DNA of 64,000 bases from Solibacillus silvestris_B (GCF_051967575.1 NZ_JBQCJW010000013.1:16477-80476); one strand, 5' to 3'. Shown: positions 53,818 through 63,098, numbered from the stretch's first letter. The notes: generated by a model from the letters alone, not told the origin. Numbers and translations are program-made.

Positions 53818-56136
53818 ATGTATTTCAGAATTGTACGCAACGACATTTTAAAGAATAAACTGATTTCGCTGGCTACTATGTTGTTCATAGCTGTCGCCGC
53901 AATGCTTGTATCATTAGCGGCGATACTCGCGATCAATCTATCAGGGGCACTGGACACCCTAATGACAAAAGCTAAAACGCCCCATTTTATGCAGATGCAC
54001 TCTGGTGAAATCAATACTTCCAGGCTTGTAAATTTTGCAGAGCGTAATCGTAATGTCGATGAATTTCAAGTTATTGAATTTCTCAATATAGATGGTGCAA
54101 ATATTATACTTGGCGATAATTCAATGGCGGAAAATGTGCAGGATAACGGTTTAAGCATACAGAGCGAGAAATTTGACTACCTTCTTGACCTTGACGGCAA
54201 TATTATAAATGCAAGAGAAGGAGAAATTTATGTTCCGATAAGTTATATGAAAGAAAATATAGCAAAGATCGGTGACATGGCGGCAATAAGCGGGCAGAAA
54301 TTCATCGTCGCTGGTTTTCTTCGTGACTCGCAGATGAATTCCACGCTTTCCGCTTCGAAGAGATTTCTTGTCAATGAAAACGATTATAACAAAATAAGAA
54401 ATCAGGGAAGTATAGAATATTTAATCGAGTTCAGATTAAAGGATCTGTCCGCATTACGTCAATTTGAAACAGCTTATGCGACTGCAGGTCTGGAAGCGAA
54501 CGGTCCAACCGTTACTTATACGCTTTTCAAAATGATGAATGCAATTTCAGATGGGATGATGATTGCAGTTATACTGCTTGTAAGCGCACTTGTCGTGGCA
54601 ATAGCATTCATTTGCATTCGATTTACCCTTCTTGCAAAAATGGAAGATGATTATCACGAAATTGGCGTTTTGAAAGCGATAGGGCTGCCTAATGCATATA
54701 TAAAAAAGATTTACTTCGCAAAATATATAGTGATTGCCATGTTCGGCAGCATAGTCGGTTTTTTGCTTTCGCTTATGTTCAAAAGCCTGTTGCTTGAAAA
54801 CATCCGCCTTTATATGGGTGAAAGCGAAAACTCTTCTATTGCGCTTCTTTTTGGAATCATTGGCATACTTCTTGTGTTATTGGCAATTCTTATTTATGTA
54901 AATAATGTATTGAAATATTTTAAAAAAATATCCGTGGCAGAAGCGATCCGGTTTGGTGCTTCCCAGGAAATAAGTTCAGGGGCAAAGCGTTTTTCCCTAA
55001 ATCGAAATCGGTTGTTCAATACGAATATTTTCCTTGGAATGAATGATGTTCTCGCAAGAAAGAAACTTTATGCCACAATGCTTGCTGTATTGGTCTTTGC
55101 ATCATTCATCATCATTGTTCCGCAAAATCTGTACAGCACGATATCCTCAAAAAGTTTCACGCAATTTATGGGTATTGGCGATTATGATATGCGTATCGAT
55201 ATACAGCAAACTGGAAATATCTCTATAAAAACCGACGAAATTCTAAAAAAAATGGATAAAGACAGGAGCATTGCAAATTACACAGCGCTTACGACAAAGA
55301 TATTCAAGGTAAAAATGAATGATGGAACGGAGGAAAACTTAAAAATCGAATTAGGCGATCACTCTGCATTCCCTATAGCATATTCCCAAGGCAATGCCCC
55401 TGCCAGAGAAAACGAAATTGCCCTTTCGTCTATAAACGCCGATGAAATGAATAAAAAGATAGGCGATGCTGTTACATTAGTAATTGAAGGTAAGGAAGAA
55501 GATTTTATTGTAAGCGGTGTATATTCTGATATTACTAACGGCGGTAAAACTGCAAAAGCCGTATTTACCGATAACTCCTCAGATATTATGTGGAGTCTTA
55601 TCATTGCTGAGTTTTCGGAAACATCCATTGTGCATGAAAAAATTTCGGAATATTCCAGCTTATATAGTTATGCAAAAGTCTCAGATGTTGCCGAATATAT
55701 TGCACAAACTTTCGGATCAACAATAAATTCTGTTGAGAAGGCATCCTATGCGGCAATTGGTGTTTCGCTCTTTATAACGATACTGATTACATTGTTATTC
55801 ATGAAAATGCTTATTGCGAAGGATAGAACTTCCATTGCGATAATAAAAGCACTAGGTTTTACAAAGTCGGATATTAAGCTTCAATATGTTTCACGTTCGG
55901 TAGTCGTCCTGTTTATCGGGATTGTTTTAGGTACGATCCTGGCAAATACTGTCGGGGAAATGCTTGCGGGTGTAATTATTTCCTCGTTTGGGGTAGATTC
56001 ATTCAAGTTTAGCGTTAATCCGCTATCAGCATATATACTTTCTCCGCTTATAATGTTGTTTGCCGTACTGATTGCAACATTTGGCGGCATATCGGGTGCA
56101 GGGCAAATCAAAATTTCAGAAAATATAAAGGGGTAG
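53818..56136 (+). CDS. ABC transporter permease, FtsX/MacB type
   Basis: 772 residues in the duplicated FtsX layout: an N-terminal helix (about 17-42), an extracellular domain, three helices (about 245-370) containing the coupling segment DDYHEIGVLKAIGLPNAYIK, then a second half with the matching RTSIAIIKALGFTKSDIKLQ and a final helix set. Such permeases do not transport through a channel in the usual way but drive mechanical export or sensing of peptides and antibiotics. AGGTGAA precedes ATG 53818; the ATPase starts four bases after its stop. Confidence 0.9.
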   Translation: MYFRIVRNDILKNKLISLATMLFIAVAAMLVSLAAILAINLSGALDTLMTKAKTPHFMQMHSGEINTSRLVNFAERNRNVDEFQVIEFLNIDGANIILGDNSMAENVQDNGLSIQSEKFDYLLDLDGNIINAREGEIYVPISYMKENIAKIGDMAAISGQKFIVAGFLRDSQMNSTLSASKRFLVNENDYNKIRNQGSIEYLIEFRLKDLSALRQFETAYATAGLEANGPTVTYTLFKMMNAISDGMMIAVILLVSALVVAIAFICIRFTLLAKMEDDYHEIGVLKAIGLPNAYIKKIYFAKYIVIAMFGSIVGFLLSLMFKSLLLENIRLYMGESENSSIALLFGIIGILLVLLAILIYVNNVLKYFKKISVAEAIRFGASQEISSGAKRFSLNRNRLFNTNIFLGMNDVLARKKLYATMLAVLVFASFIIIVPQNLYSTISSKSFTQFMGIGDYDMRIDIQQTGNISIKTDEILKKMDKDRSIANYTALTTKIFKVKMNDGTEENLKIELGDHSAFPIAYSQGNAPARENEIALSSINADEMNKKIGDAVTLVIEGKEEDFIVSGVYSDITNGGKTAKAVFTDNSSDIMWSLIIAEFSETSIVHEKISEYSSLYSYAKVSDVAEYIAQTFGSTINSVEKASYAAIGVSLFITILITLLFMKMLIAKDRTSIAIIKALGFTKSDIKLQYVSRSVVVLFIGIVLGTILANTVGEMLAGVIISSFGVDSFKFSVNPLSAYILSPLIMLFAVLIATFGGISGAGQIKISENIKG

Positions 56137-56140
56137 GCAT

Positions 56141-56899
56141 ATGAAGAAGATTATTACCGGCAATCATATCGTAAAATCTTACAAAGCGGGAAATGAGCAG
56201 CGAACTGTTCTTGATGGGGTTACAGTTCATATAGATGATGGCGAATTTGTTGCGGTGATGGGTCCATCGGGGTCAGGGAAATCAACGTTGATGTATGCAC
56301 TAAGCGGTATGGATGATATTAATAGCGGAAAGGTCCTGTTTGAAGATAAGGATTTATCGGCAATGGGCGAAAATGAACTTTCGGATATTCGCAGAACAAA
56401 AATGGGATTCGTTTTTCAGCAACCAACAATGCTGAAAAATTTAAATATGATCGACAATATCATTTTACCTGTAATGCGCGACAACAGAAAAAATGTGACC
56501 AAACTTTTGAAGAAGGCGAGAACACTTATGAGAAGAGTCGGCATTAAAGAGCTGGAGCAACATGACATTACACAAGTATCAGGAGGTCAGCTGCAGCGTG
56601 CAGGCATTTGCAGAGCACTTATGAACAATCCGAAAATCATTTTCGGAGATGAGCCTACCGGAGCACTCAATTCAAAATCGGCCCAGGAAATAATGAACAT
56701 ATTTGCTGAAATCAACGAAGAGGGGACAGCAGTTCTGCTAGTAACACATGACGCAAAGGTTGCGGCAAGGGCGGAACGCATTTTGTTTATGCAGGACGGG
56801 AAAATTGCAAGTGAGCAAAAACTTTCAAAATATGACGGTGCTAATATAGATTACAGAATCGAGAAAGTTACGAAGAAAATGATTGAATTAGGCATATAA
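56141..56899 (+). CDS. ABC transporter ATP-binding protein (MacB/LolD type)
   Basis: 252 residues. Walker A GPSGSGKST, Q-loop FVFQQPTML, signature VSGGQLQRAGICRALMN, Walker B IIFGDEPTGALN, and switch His in LVTHDAK. The sequence GALNSKSAQEIMN is typical of the macrolide/antimicrobial-peptide exporter class. Directly follows the permease, so the pair forms one transporter. AGGTTT-poor spacing is tight (ATG 56141 behind GGGGTAGG). Confidence 0.93.
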   Translation: MKKIITGNHIVKSYKAGNEQRTVLDGVTVHIDDGEFVAVMGPSGSGKSTLMYALSGMDDINSGKVLFEDKDLSAMGENELSDIRRTKMGFVFQQPTMLKNLNMIDNIILPVMRDNRKNVTKLLKKARTLMRRVGIKELEQHDITQVSGGQLQRAGICRALMNNPKIIFGDEPTGALNSKSAQEIMNIFAEINEEGTAVLLVTHDAKVAARAERILFMQDGKIASEQKLSKYDGANIDYRIEKVTKKMIELGI

Positions 56900-56961
56900 T
56901 ACATGTTTGATTTTGAAATTGGTTGATCGATTACAGAATATTGATGTTTTGATATAAGAAG

Positions 56962-57000
56962 CGGATTTGAGGTCTCGTCGACTTTCTGAATCCGTTTTTT
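56962..57000 (+). terminator. terminator after the ABC unit
   Basis: CGGATT (56962-56967) pairs with AATCCG (56989-56994), reinforced inside by GTC/GAC, followed by six T. Confidence 0.65.
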
Positions 57001-57223
57001 CTATATTAATTTTTAACGGTACAAATAGTACGTGTCGCTACATAATGAATAATTGGAACATACTCATCCAAATAAATTGGATTATCAAACTCATAATAGC
57101 CCGTGAAATTTGACGGAGGCTATTTTTTGCATTTTATTTATACAAATCAACCACTTACGCCTTAAAAAACGCTACTTATTAATATAAAAGTGAAAAGATT
57201 GGATTTGGTGATATAGTAAATAT
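57001..57223. other. intergenic region with a hairpin and possible minus-strand debris
   Basis: AATAGCC (57095-57101) pairs with GGCTATT (57118-57124), followed by T: a second terminator-like hairpin with no gene before it. On the minus strand about 37 codons (GYYEFDNPIYLDEYVPIIHY and on) are open without a start codon and may be the tail of a lost gene. Confidence 0.35.
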
Positions 57224-57238
57224 ATGAAGGAGGTCTCT

Positions 57239-57697
57239 ATGAAGGTACATTTACATATTGAAGCCGATAAAAAAGACACTGAAGTACATATTTACACATC
57301 TGAATTTAATCCTGAAATTGAGCAATTGATGAATATTCTAAAAAATTCCCCGCAAGAAACCTTAATAGGATACAAAGGAGCCGATATTTATGTATTAAAA
57401 ATTGATGCTGTTTTTTCAGTATTTATAGAAGATACGAAGGTATTGGTGCAAACAGATGAAGATGAATATGAATGTAAACTAAAATTGTATGAATTAGCGG
57501 AAAAATACGCCAATAAATTTATTAGAATCAATAAATCAACCCTCATTAATATTGATAAAATTCATTCACTTCAATCTAAATTGCTAAACTTCCCTCAGCT
57601 CATTTTAACGAATGAAGTTTCGTTCAATGTGAGTCGTAAATATTTGCCTGTTTTAAAAGGGAAGTTGGGTCTTATTAATGGAGGTGCAGGTAAATGA
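57239..57697 (+). CDS. LytTR DNA-binding domain protein
   Basis: 152 residues. The C-terminal LytTR domain shows the expected pattern: ADIYVLKIDAVFSVFIEDTK, LYELAEKYANKFIRINKSTL, and the end VSFNVSRKYLPVLKGKL. There is no response-regulator receiver domain. AAGGAGG sits 5 bases from ATG 57239. Its end overlaps the DUF3021 gene by ATGA. Such pairs are the LytTR regulatory systems, in which the membrane partner restrains the DNA-binding protein. Confidence 0.92.
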   Translation: MKVHLHIEADKKDTEVHIYTSEFNPEIEQLMNILKNSPQETLIGYKGADIYVLKIDAVFSVFIEDTKVLVQTDEDEYECKLKLYELAEKYANKFIRINKSTLINIDKIHSLQSKLLNFPQLILTNEVSFNVSRKYLPVLKGKLGLINGGAGK

Positions 57698-58104
57698 AAT
57701 GGTTTCAAAATATTATAATAGGGTGTTTGATTGGCCTAAGTGTTTCGTATGTAGTAGTAACAATCAGTACCTTGCTAGGTGATTCACGTGTCTTAACAGG
57801 CGAGGAATTATTGGAAGAGCTTATATTAGCGATAATGCTTGGGGCAGTTATCGGTGCCGCGACAATGTTATTTAATAGTGATCGCTGGTCGTTTCGTTTT
57901 ATTTTAATCCTCCATTTTTTAATTGTTGTTGCTTCTGTTTATATTGCAGGAGCATTCGGCGGTTGGTACGATATGAATAATTTTATATCAATAATTGCAT
58001 TATTCTGCGAAGTTGTTTTTATTTATATTTTAGTTTGGGGCATTATGCTGCTATTAGAAAAAAGGGAAGTTGAAAATATAAATAGGCTTATCAAAAAGAA
58101 ATAG
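57694..58104 (+). CDS. DUF3021 membrane protein (LytTR partner)
   Basis: 136 residues, four hydrophobic helices (7-27, about 46-63, 70-90, 100-122) and a basic tail. This matches DUF3021 proteins that accompany LytTR regulators and are thought to inhibit them at the membrane. Translational coupling by the 4-base overlap supports a working pair. The signal sensed is unknown. Confidence 0.88.
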   Translation: MKWFQNIIIGCLIGLSVSYVVVTISTLLGDSRVLTGEELLEELILAIMLGAVIGAATMLFNSDRWSFRFILILHFLIVVASVYIAGAFGGWYDMNNFISIIALFCEVVFIYILVWGIMLLLEKREVENINRLIKKK

Positions 58105-58129
58105 AACTTATCAAAAACATTTAATAAGC

Positions 58130-58471
58130 TTATTTTGGCAACTTTAAAAATCCACTCTCCTTTAGATCGTATGAATATGTATTGGTCTTCAAGGAAAGAG
58201 AGTAAAAAATAGAATCTTCATTCTCACTATCAACATAAAAATCGATATGATCAAAATTGGCAATGAAGTGGTTGTATTGATCTGCATTCCCAAATTCTTT
58301 TTTATCAATATGTAATGCGGCAAATTTTTCTATTGGCCTTTTTAAAACCGTTTTATCGGAATTGGATATCTTTATTTTTGCTTCAGTATTTGCTAAACAA
58401 TTTTCAGGACCTTTTAATAATACACCGATTTGTTCCTTAGTTAGATGATTATTAGGTTGAGAATGAGCCAT
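58130..58471 (-). CDS. hypothetical protein
   Basis: About 113 residues, soluble, with no signal peptide and no domain that I recognise. The second half is rich in Asp/Asn/Tyr/Phe (FGNADQYNHFIANFDHIDFY). GGGGGTG lies 5 bases before ATG 58471; an in-frame TTG at 58501 is further away. Single gene, convergent with the DUF3021 gene. Confidence 0.65.
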   Translation of the reverse strand: MAHSQPNNHLTKEQIGVLLKGPENCLANTEAKIKISNSDKTVLKRPIEKFAALHIDKKEFGNADQYNHFIANFDHIDFYVDSENEDSIFYSLSLKTNTYSYDLKESGFLKLPK

Positions 58472-58593
58472 ATTGATGCACCCCCGCTTTTTTGTGGACA
58501 AATAATTTATTGAAATAACACAATTTGATTATACATTATTGGTTTTTTGGTAATATAAGTTAAATTCATATAAATTGTTAGAGAGGTGTAAAT

Positions 58594-59328
58594 ATGATAT
58601 ATTACGAACAATTTGGCAATCCCGATCGCCCGACAATCGTACTCCTCCATGGGGCGATGGCTGTACATACGTTTTCACAGCAATATAAGCTTTTGGAAGA
58701 TTTTCATGTAATCATACCACATCTATTTGGTGCGGGTAAATCGGCGGAGATTCTGTATGAACCTGTAAAATTGACACAGGAAATTGTTGAGTTAATTCGG
58801 TCGCTTAATAAACCGACTGTTGGGATCATAGGCCACTCCATCGGTGCGCAGCTTGCTGTCAAGCTAGTCAGCGAATATCCTTCGCTGTTTTCTTTTGCGG
58901 TGCTTCTTAGTGCGAATGTTTCTCCAAATGAAAAGACGATTGACATGTATTGCAAATTAGCGCCAGCAACGGTAAAATTGATGCGCTTTAAATGGGTTGT
59001 GAAAATGCAAGGCAAGTATTGGAACTATTCGAAGGAACAGGCGGATGACATGGCCGAATATGCTCATAAAATAACAGTGGAAAATTATAAAGCGTTTTTT
59101 AAAGAAACTTTGAATATTAAGGATTTTCCTCAGTACAATGAAGTTTCAATTCCAATGTTGGCGATATGTGGTGACCGTGAAAGCAAAGATATAAGGAATT
59201 CCCTTTCACTGTTGGCGCAAAACAAGTATTGTGCCGCAACGCTCGTTTCTAAAGCGGGACATGATTTTCCGATGCGCAATGCCGCAAAATTGAATCCGAT
59301 TTTAATGGAATTTATTCAAAGGCTATAA
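58594..59328 (+). CDS. alpha/beta-fold hydrolase
   Basis: 244 residues. Oxyanion region IVLLHGAMA, nucleophile elbow GHSIGA (Ser about 83), acid in LAICGDRESK and His in KAGHDFP. Short lid. Substrate unknown. AGAGAGGTG precedes ATG 58594. Confidence 0.87.
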   Translation: MIYYEQFGNPDRPTIVLLHGAMAVHTFSQQYKLLEDFHVIIPHLFGAGKSAEILYEPVKLTQEIVELIRSLNKPTVGIIGHSIGAQLAVKLVSEYPSLFSFAVLLSANVSPNEKTIDMYCKLAPATVKLMRFKWVVKMQGKYWNYSKEQADDMAEYAHKITVENYKAFFKETLNIKDFPQYNEVSIPMLAICGDRESKDIRNSLSLLAQNKYCAATLVSKAGHDFPMRNAAKLNPILMEFIQRL

Positions 59329-59336
59329 AGAGAAAG

Positions 59337-59378
59337 AAAAAGGTGCGAATCCAATAGTTTAGTTACCGCACCTTTTTT
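59337..59378. terminator. terminator between convergent hydrolase and GNAT genes
   Basis: AAAAAGGTGCG (59337-59347) with CGCACCTTTTT (59367-59377); T-rich on both strands. Confidence 0.85.
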
Positions 59379-59383
59379 ACTCA

Positions 59384-59824
59384 TTATTCAATTTCTTTAT
59401 GCAAAAAGACAAGCCGTTCAATCTCTTCAAATCCATTGTTTTTATAAAATTGCTCTGCCGGTATATTACGATTCGTAAGCAGTGCAATATTATCAATGGA
59501 TTTTGCTTGAAGATGCTTTTCCAATTCCTGCAGCATCATTTTGCCGATCCCTTCACTTTGCCTTTTTGAGTCCACGCACATTTCATGAATGAAATATTCA
59601 TCTCCGCTATACCATTTACGTTGAACACCAAAAATAAAGCCAAGTACCTCCTCATTTTCAACTGCCGCTATCCCCAAAAAGTTCGGTGTTCCATAAAAAT
59701 CCGTCAAGTATTGCAGCGCTATGCCATCGGTCCATTCATCATTCCATGGCTCTGCATTAAATACTTCCATAAATATTTTAGTGCAATTCATTAGATCTCT
59801 TTCTTCCACATTTCTCAATTTCAT
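59384..59824 (-). CDS. GNAT family N-acetyltransferase
   Basis: 146 residues. The acetyl-CoA loop is in MCVDSKRQSEGIGKMMLQEL (Q/R-x-x-G-x-G/A), followed by NIALLTNRNIPAEQFYKNNG, the usual GNAT ending. Acceptor unknown. GGAG precedes ATG 59824. It follows the AAC(6')-like gene by 15 bases on the minus strand, so the two GNATs form an operon. Confidence 0.88.
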   Translation of the reverse strand: MKLRNVEERDLMNCTKIFMEVFNAEPWNDEWTDGIALQYLTDFYGTPNFLGIAAVENEEVLGFIFGVQRKWYSGDEYFIHEMCVDSKRQSEGIGKMMLQELEKHLQAKSIDNIALLTNRNIPAEQFYKNNGFEEIERLVFLHKEIE

Positions 59825-59839
59825 TATAAACCACTCCGT

Positions 59840-60274
59840 TTAAAGCTTTTTTGTAAAACAAATAATGCGATTCGCCTCGGTAAAGCCTAATTTTAAATGA
59901 ACTTGCAGGCTCGCAGTATTCGATAGCTCGCAATCACTTGCAAACTCTGTGCAGGCTTTTGTTTTTGACCAGTGTTCGCATGCATGCACCAATTTTTTCG
60001 CAATGCCTTGTTGACGATAGCCCTCTAAAACATATAAACCTTCCAAATAGCCAACCGGGCTTGAATCGGTTCCTTCTACATAGTCAAACCGAAGCTGACA
60101 TTGGGCAAATCCAATTGCTTTTTCTCCATGATAGGCTAAAAAGACAGCGCTGCTCGAATTTAAAATATTGTCTTCCATGTTTTGGATAAACTCAATTAAA
60201 TCATTGTCGGGCCAAAGCAGCAAGGCGAGATTTGCTGCCTCTGTTGCTTGTTCGATTGTAGCTTGTTTAATCAT
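59840..60274 (-). CDS. AAC(6')-like aminoglycoside N-acetyltransferase (GNAT)
   Basis: About 144 residues. The run FDYVEGTDSSPVGYLEGLYV, the acetyl-CoA loop YRQQGIAKKL, CTEFASDCELSN and the ending HLKLGFTEANRIICFTKKL follow the pattern of type I aminoglycoside 6'-N-acetyltransferases closely, over the whole length. Such enzymes acetylate the 6'-amino group of kanamycin-type drugs; many chromosomal homologues give little or no resistance. GGAGG precedes ATG 60274; the open frame upstream to 60370 is not coding-like. First gene of a two-GNAT operon. Confidence 0.85.
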   Translation of the reverse strand: MIKQATIEQATEAANLALLLWPDNDLIEFIQNMEDNILNSSSAVFLAYHGEKAIGFAQCQLRFDYVEGTDSSPVGYLEGLYVLEGYRQQGIAKKLVHACEHWSKTKACTEFASDCELSNTASLQVHLKLGFTEANRIICFTKKL

Positions 60275-60721
60275 AAGTTCCTCCAAGGTCGTAGTAAATT
60301 TAATAATCAATATAATTGGCAATATATTGATTTTATAAGAAACAACGATAAAACGATAGCCATTGCACAAAAAAACTGTAATCTCAATATGGTGGAAAAA
60401 AGGGCAAGGCTAAGATTGCCTTGCCTTTCTATCTGCAAATAATGAGAGCAGTGTTTACAATTCAAAAATAAAAACGATTACCGGAGTTATAGGTAGCTTT
60501 CTTTTAACACTGCGGAGTATTTATAGCGCGGCAATAGATAATTTAACTAGTTTTACGATTATTATTTGTTTTGCCTGGGGAATTGGGCTTATTGAATTTT
60601 TTACGAATTTATAAAAAATAATAACGCAGCTTAAAGTTTGCCAATCTAATATTAGGTTTTTCTATTTATTTCCTTTAAGTGCAAAGGGTGATTTTTTGGT
60701 CAAATTTCATGAATTTAAATT
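60275..60721. other. intergenic region with hairpin and possible remnant
   Basis: GGCAAGGC (60403-60410) with GCCTTGCC (60418-60425) is a terminator-like stem with T-rich flanks on both strands. About 50 codons then stay open on the plus strand up to TAA 60612-60614 (with FTIIICFAWGIGLIEFFTNL), a membrane-like peptide without a start codon, perhaps gene debris. The remainder is AT-rich. Confidence 0.4.
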
Positions 60722-60756
60722 AAATAAGAATTATTACGGTTTAAAATAAATATAAT
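60722..60756 (+). promoter_or_regulatory. Zur-like box with -10 upstream of the permease pair
   Basis: The 21 bases at 60722-60742 match the B. subtilis Zur consensus (AAATCGTAAT-N-ATTACGATTT) at 16 of 20 positions; the right half is nearly perfect. TATAAT (60751-60756) follows, so a bound repressor would cover the -35 region. The distance to the start codon (about 150 bases) is long. Confidence 0.45.
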
Positions 60757-60909
60757 GCTTTGGATAATCTAATTTCAACTTTTTTCGGCAAACTTCTGGT
60801 ACCGAAAACATGCAGCAGCCGCAGCTATAAAACGGTCCATTTTAGTGGCTATTAAAGTTCGGCACCCATACTGGATATTCGAATGATATTTTTAGAAAGA
60901 GGCGATTCC

Positions 60910-61911
60910 GTGCAATCGAGACAGAAATTATCTGCAAATTTAACGGTAGTGTTTGTTTTAGGGAGTTTTCTTAGCTTGCTTTTGGTATTGCCCATACTTA
61001 CGGAGAGTGTAACCTTAAACCTTTCTAATTCTTTTAAGCAATTCAATACAATTTTCCTTAGTATTTTAATTGAGGCAATTCCTTTTGTATTGATCGGCGT
61101 ACTGATAGCGGGATTTATTCAGATTTTCATCACTGAAGATCATATACGTGCGTGGATTCCAAAAAATAAAGTTATGGCAGTTTTCATGAGCTGTGTTGTT
61201 GGGGCGTTATTTCCGGCTTGTGAGTGCGGAATTGTGCCGATTGTCCGTCGATTAATCGGCAAAGGAGTCCCTTTGTATGCAGGGATAGGCTTTTTATTAA
61301 CCGGGCCATTGATTAATCCGATTGTAATAATATCGACGTATATGGCTTTTGGAAATGACTTGGAAATGGCGCTGATGCGTATGGGTGTCGGCTTCGTGGC
61401 AGCAGTTTTAATTGCGCTTGTTGTGAGCATAGTTTATAAATCGAGCCAATTAAAGCGAAAGAGCAAGTCGGGCAGCTCAATTGCCCAACCAAACAAAAAA
61501 CAGCCACTCGTAACAAGGGTGCACGATATGATGAAACATTCAATTGATGAGTTTTTTGATATGAGCAAGTATTTGATTATCGGGGCATTGGTGGCAGCTA
61601 TTCTTCAAACTTATGTTTCGGCACAATCGCTTTTCCTGTTTGGCGATGGATTGATTCAGTCAACGGTTATCATGATGGCATTAGCATATTTTTTATCATT
61701 GTGTTCAGAAGCGGATGCTTTTATTGGTGCTTCATTTAGAAACTTATTTCCTTCCACATCAATATTGGCATTTCTGATTTATGGGCCAATGATTGATTTA
61801 AAAAATACAATTATGCTATTGAGCGTATTTAAAGCGAAATTTGTATTTATGTTATTTCTTCTCATCACATCGATTGTATTTGCCTGTGTTTATTTAACAA
61901 GTTTTTTGTAG
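60910..61911 (+). CDS. ycgR: permease, UPF0718/YraQ family (YcgR-like)
   Basis: About 333 residues, eight hydrophobic helices. The family mark FPACECGIVPIVRRLIGKGV with the CxC pair and LLTGPLINPIVI is clear, repeated weakly in the second half (LCSEADAFIGASFRN). In B. subtilis YcgR is encoded beside YcgQ, as here. Transported species not established; members have been tied to metals or metalloids. GTG 60910 follows GAGGCGA; ATG 60883 has no ribosome binding site. Confidence 0.87.
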   Translation: MQSRQKLSANLTVVFVLGSFLSLLLVLPILTESVTLNLSNSFKQFNTIFLSILIEAIPFVLIGVLIAGFIQIFITEDHIRAWIPKNKVMAVFMSCVVGALFPACECGIVPIVRRLIGKGVPLYAGIGFLLTGPLINPIVIISTYMAFGNDLEMALMRMGVGFVAAVLIALVVSIVYKSSQLKRKSKSGSSIAQPNKKQPLVTRVHDMMKHSIDEFFDMSKYLIIGALVAAILQTYVSAQSLFLFGDGLIQSTVIMMALAYFLSLCSEADAFIGASFRNLFPSTSILAFLIYGPMIDLKNTIMLLSVFKAKFVFMLFLLITSIVFACVYLTSFL

Positions 61912-61926
61912 GAAAGGAATGAATGG

Positions 61927-62844
61927 GTGAAGCTGAATTCGCAACATATATTAAAAGCAGTACTTTTAGGCTTATTTGCTTTGTTTTTTGTAAATCTGCA
62001 AATGACAGGAGATATTTCGAAATACATTAATCCAAAATACGATTTTATGAGTAAATTGGCGGCAATAATTTTTTCCATCTTATTTCTAATCCAACTGCCG
62101 CGAATTTTCCGAAAAAGGCATGTTCATCATATATGCTCAACTAATTGTAGCCATGAACATGCAGATAGTCGGTGGAGTTTGCGCAAAATTTCAGGTTTTG
62201 CCGTCATCGCTTTTCCGGTTATGACTGGATTTACGATTCCTCCTGCTACATTGGACTCTTCAATCGCTGCAAATAAAGGATCGGTGCTGACCCAGATAAG
62301 CGGTGGACAAAAAGAACAGAAATCTCCCAGTGAATTTTTAGTACCCTCGGAATCATTAGCGGAAAAAGAAAATATTGATATTTATTCAAGTGAGCATATC
62401 CCGCTAATTAACAATAACTATCTCTCAGAAGAAGAATTGGAAAAGAAAGCTGGGGTGTTGGAGGAAGCTGAAATAATTAAGATGGACAGTGATATATTCA
62501 GCTCATACTATGCAAAGATAAACAACAATCCTCGATATTATGAGGGCAGAACGATTAAAATGAGTGGATTTGTTTTTAAGGAAGGCGAGTTTGCAGGTAA
62601 TCAGCTGGTGCTTTCAAGGTTTTTGATTACGCACTGTGTGGCGGATGCGAGTGTTATTGGGTTTCTAACCGAATTGGAGGGTGCTGATACACTTGAGCAA
62701 GATACTTGGGTCGAAATCGAAGGTGTCATAAGTGCAGGAAGCTATGACGAATATGAGCTACCGATTGTAAAGGTGTCTAGCTGGAGTGTTATAGATGAAC
62801 CAAGCGAACCGTATATTTTCCCGATTCTGACTTTGCTGGAGTAG
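61927..62844 (+). CDS. ycgQ: TIGR03943 family permease subunit (YcgQ-like)
   Basis: 305 residues. Two N-terminal helices (9-27, 41-60) flank a short loop, then a cytoplasmic or external Cys/His-rich stretch HVHHICSTNCSHEHA that could bind metal, another helix (about 85-103), and a C-terminal DUF1980-like domain (YEGRTIKMSGFVFKEGEFAG, VEIEGVIS). Acts with the upstream permease. AAAGGA precedes GTG 61927, 16 bases after the permease stop. Confidence 0.87.
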   Translation: MKLNSQHILKAVLLGLFALFFVNLQMTGDISKYINPKYDFMSKLAAIIFSILFLIQLPRIFRKRHVHHICSTNCSHEHADSRWSLRKISGFAVIAFPVMTGFTIPPATLDSSIAANKGSVLTQISGGQKEQKSPSEFLVPSESLAEKENIDIYSSEHIPLINNNYLSEEELEKKAGVLEEAEIIKMDSDIFSSYYAKINNNPRYYEGRTIKMSGFVFKEGEFAGNQLVLSRFLITHCVADASVIGFLTELEGADTLEQDTWVEIEGVISAGSYDEYELPIVKVSSWSVIDEPSEPYIFPILTLLE

Positions 62845-63098
62845 TTTAATGCTGCAATCTTTATGGTGGTATATTATTTATGGGGATAACGCTTTTAAAT
62901 AGAAATGAAGCCGCGCATGCCGTGTAATAAAATGTTAAGCGGTCTTATATATCAAATCTGATCTGGTGCGCCATCAATTAGTTTACGGATTATCGAAACT
63001 ATTTTTTCTTTAACTTTTAGTTTGCCAACATAATAATTCTCCAAAATCCCTTACATCCCTATATTTTTCACGCTATAATACGACTAGAGGTGAAAGCA

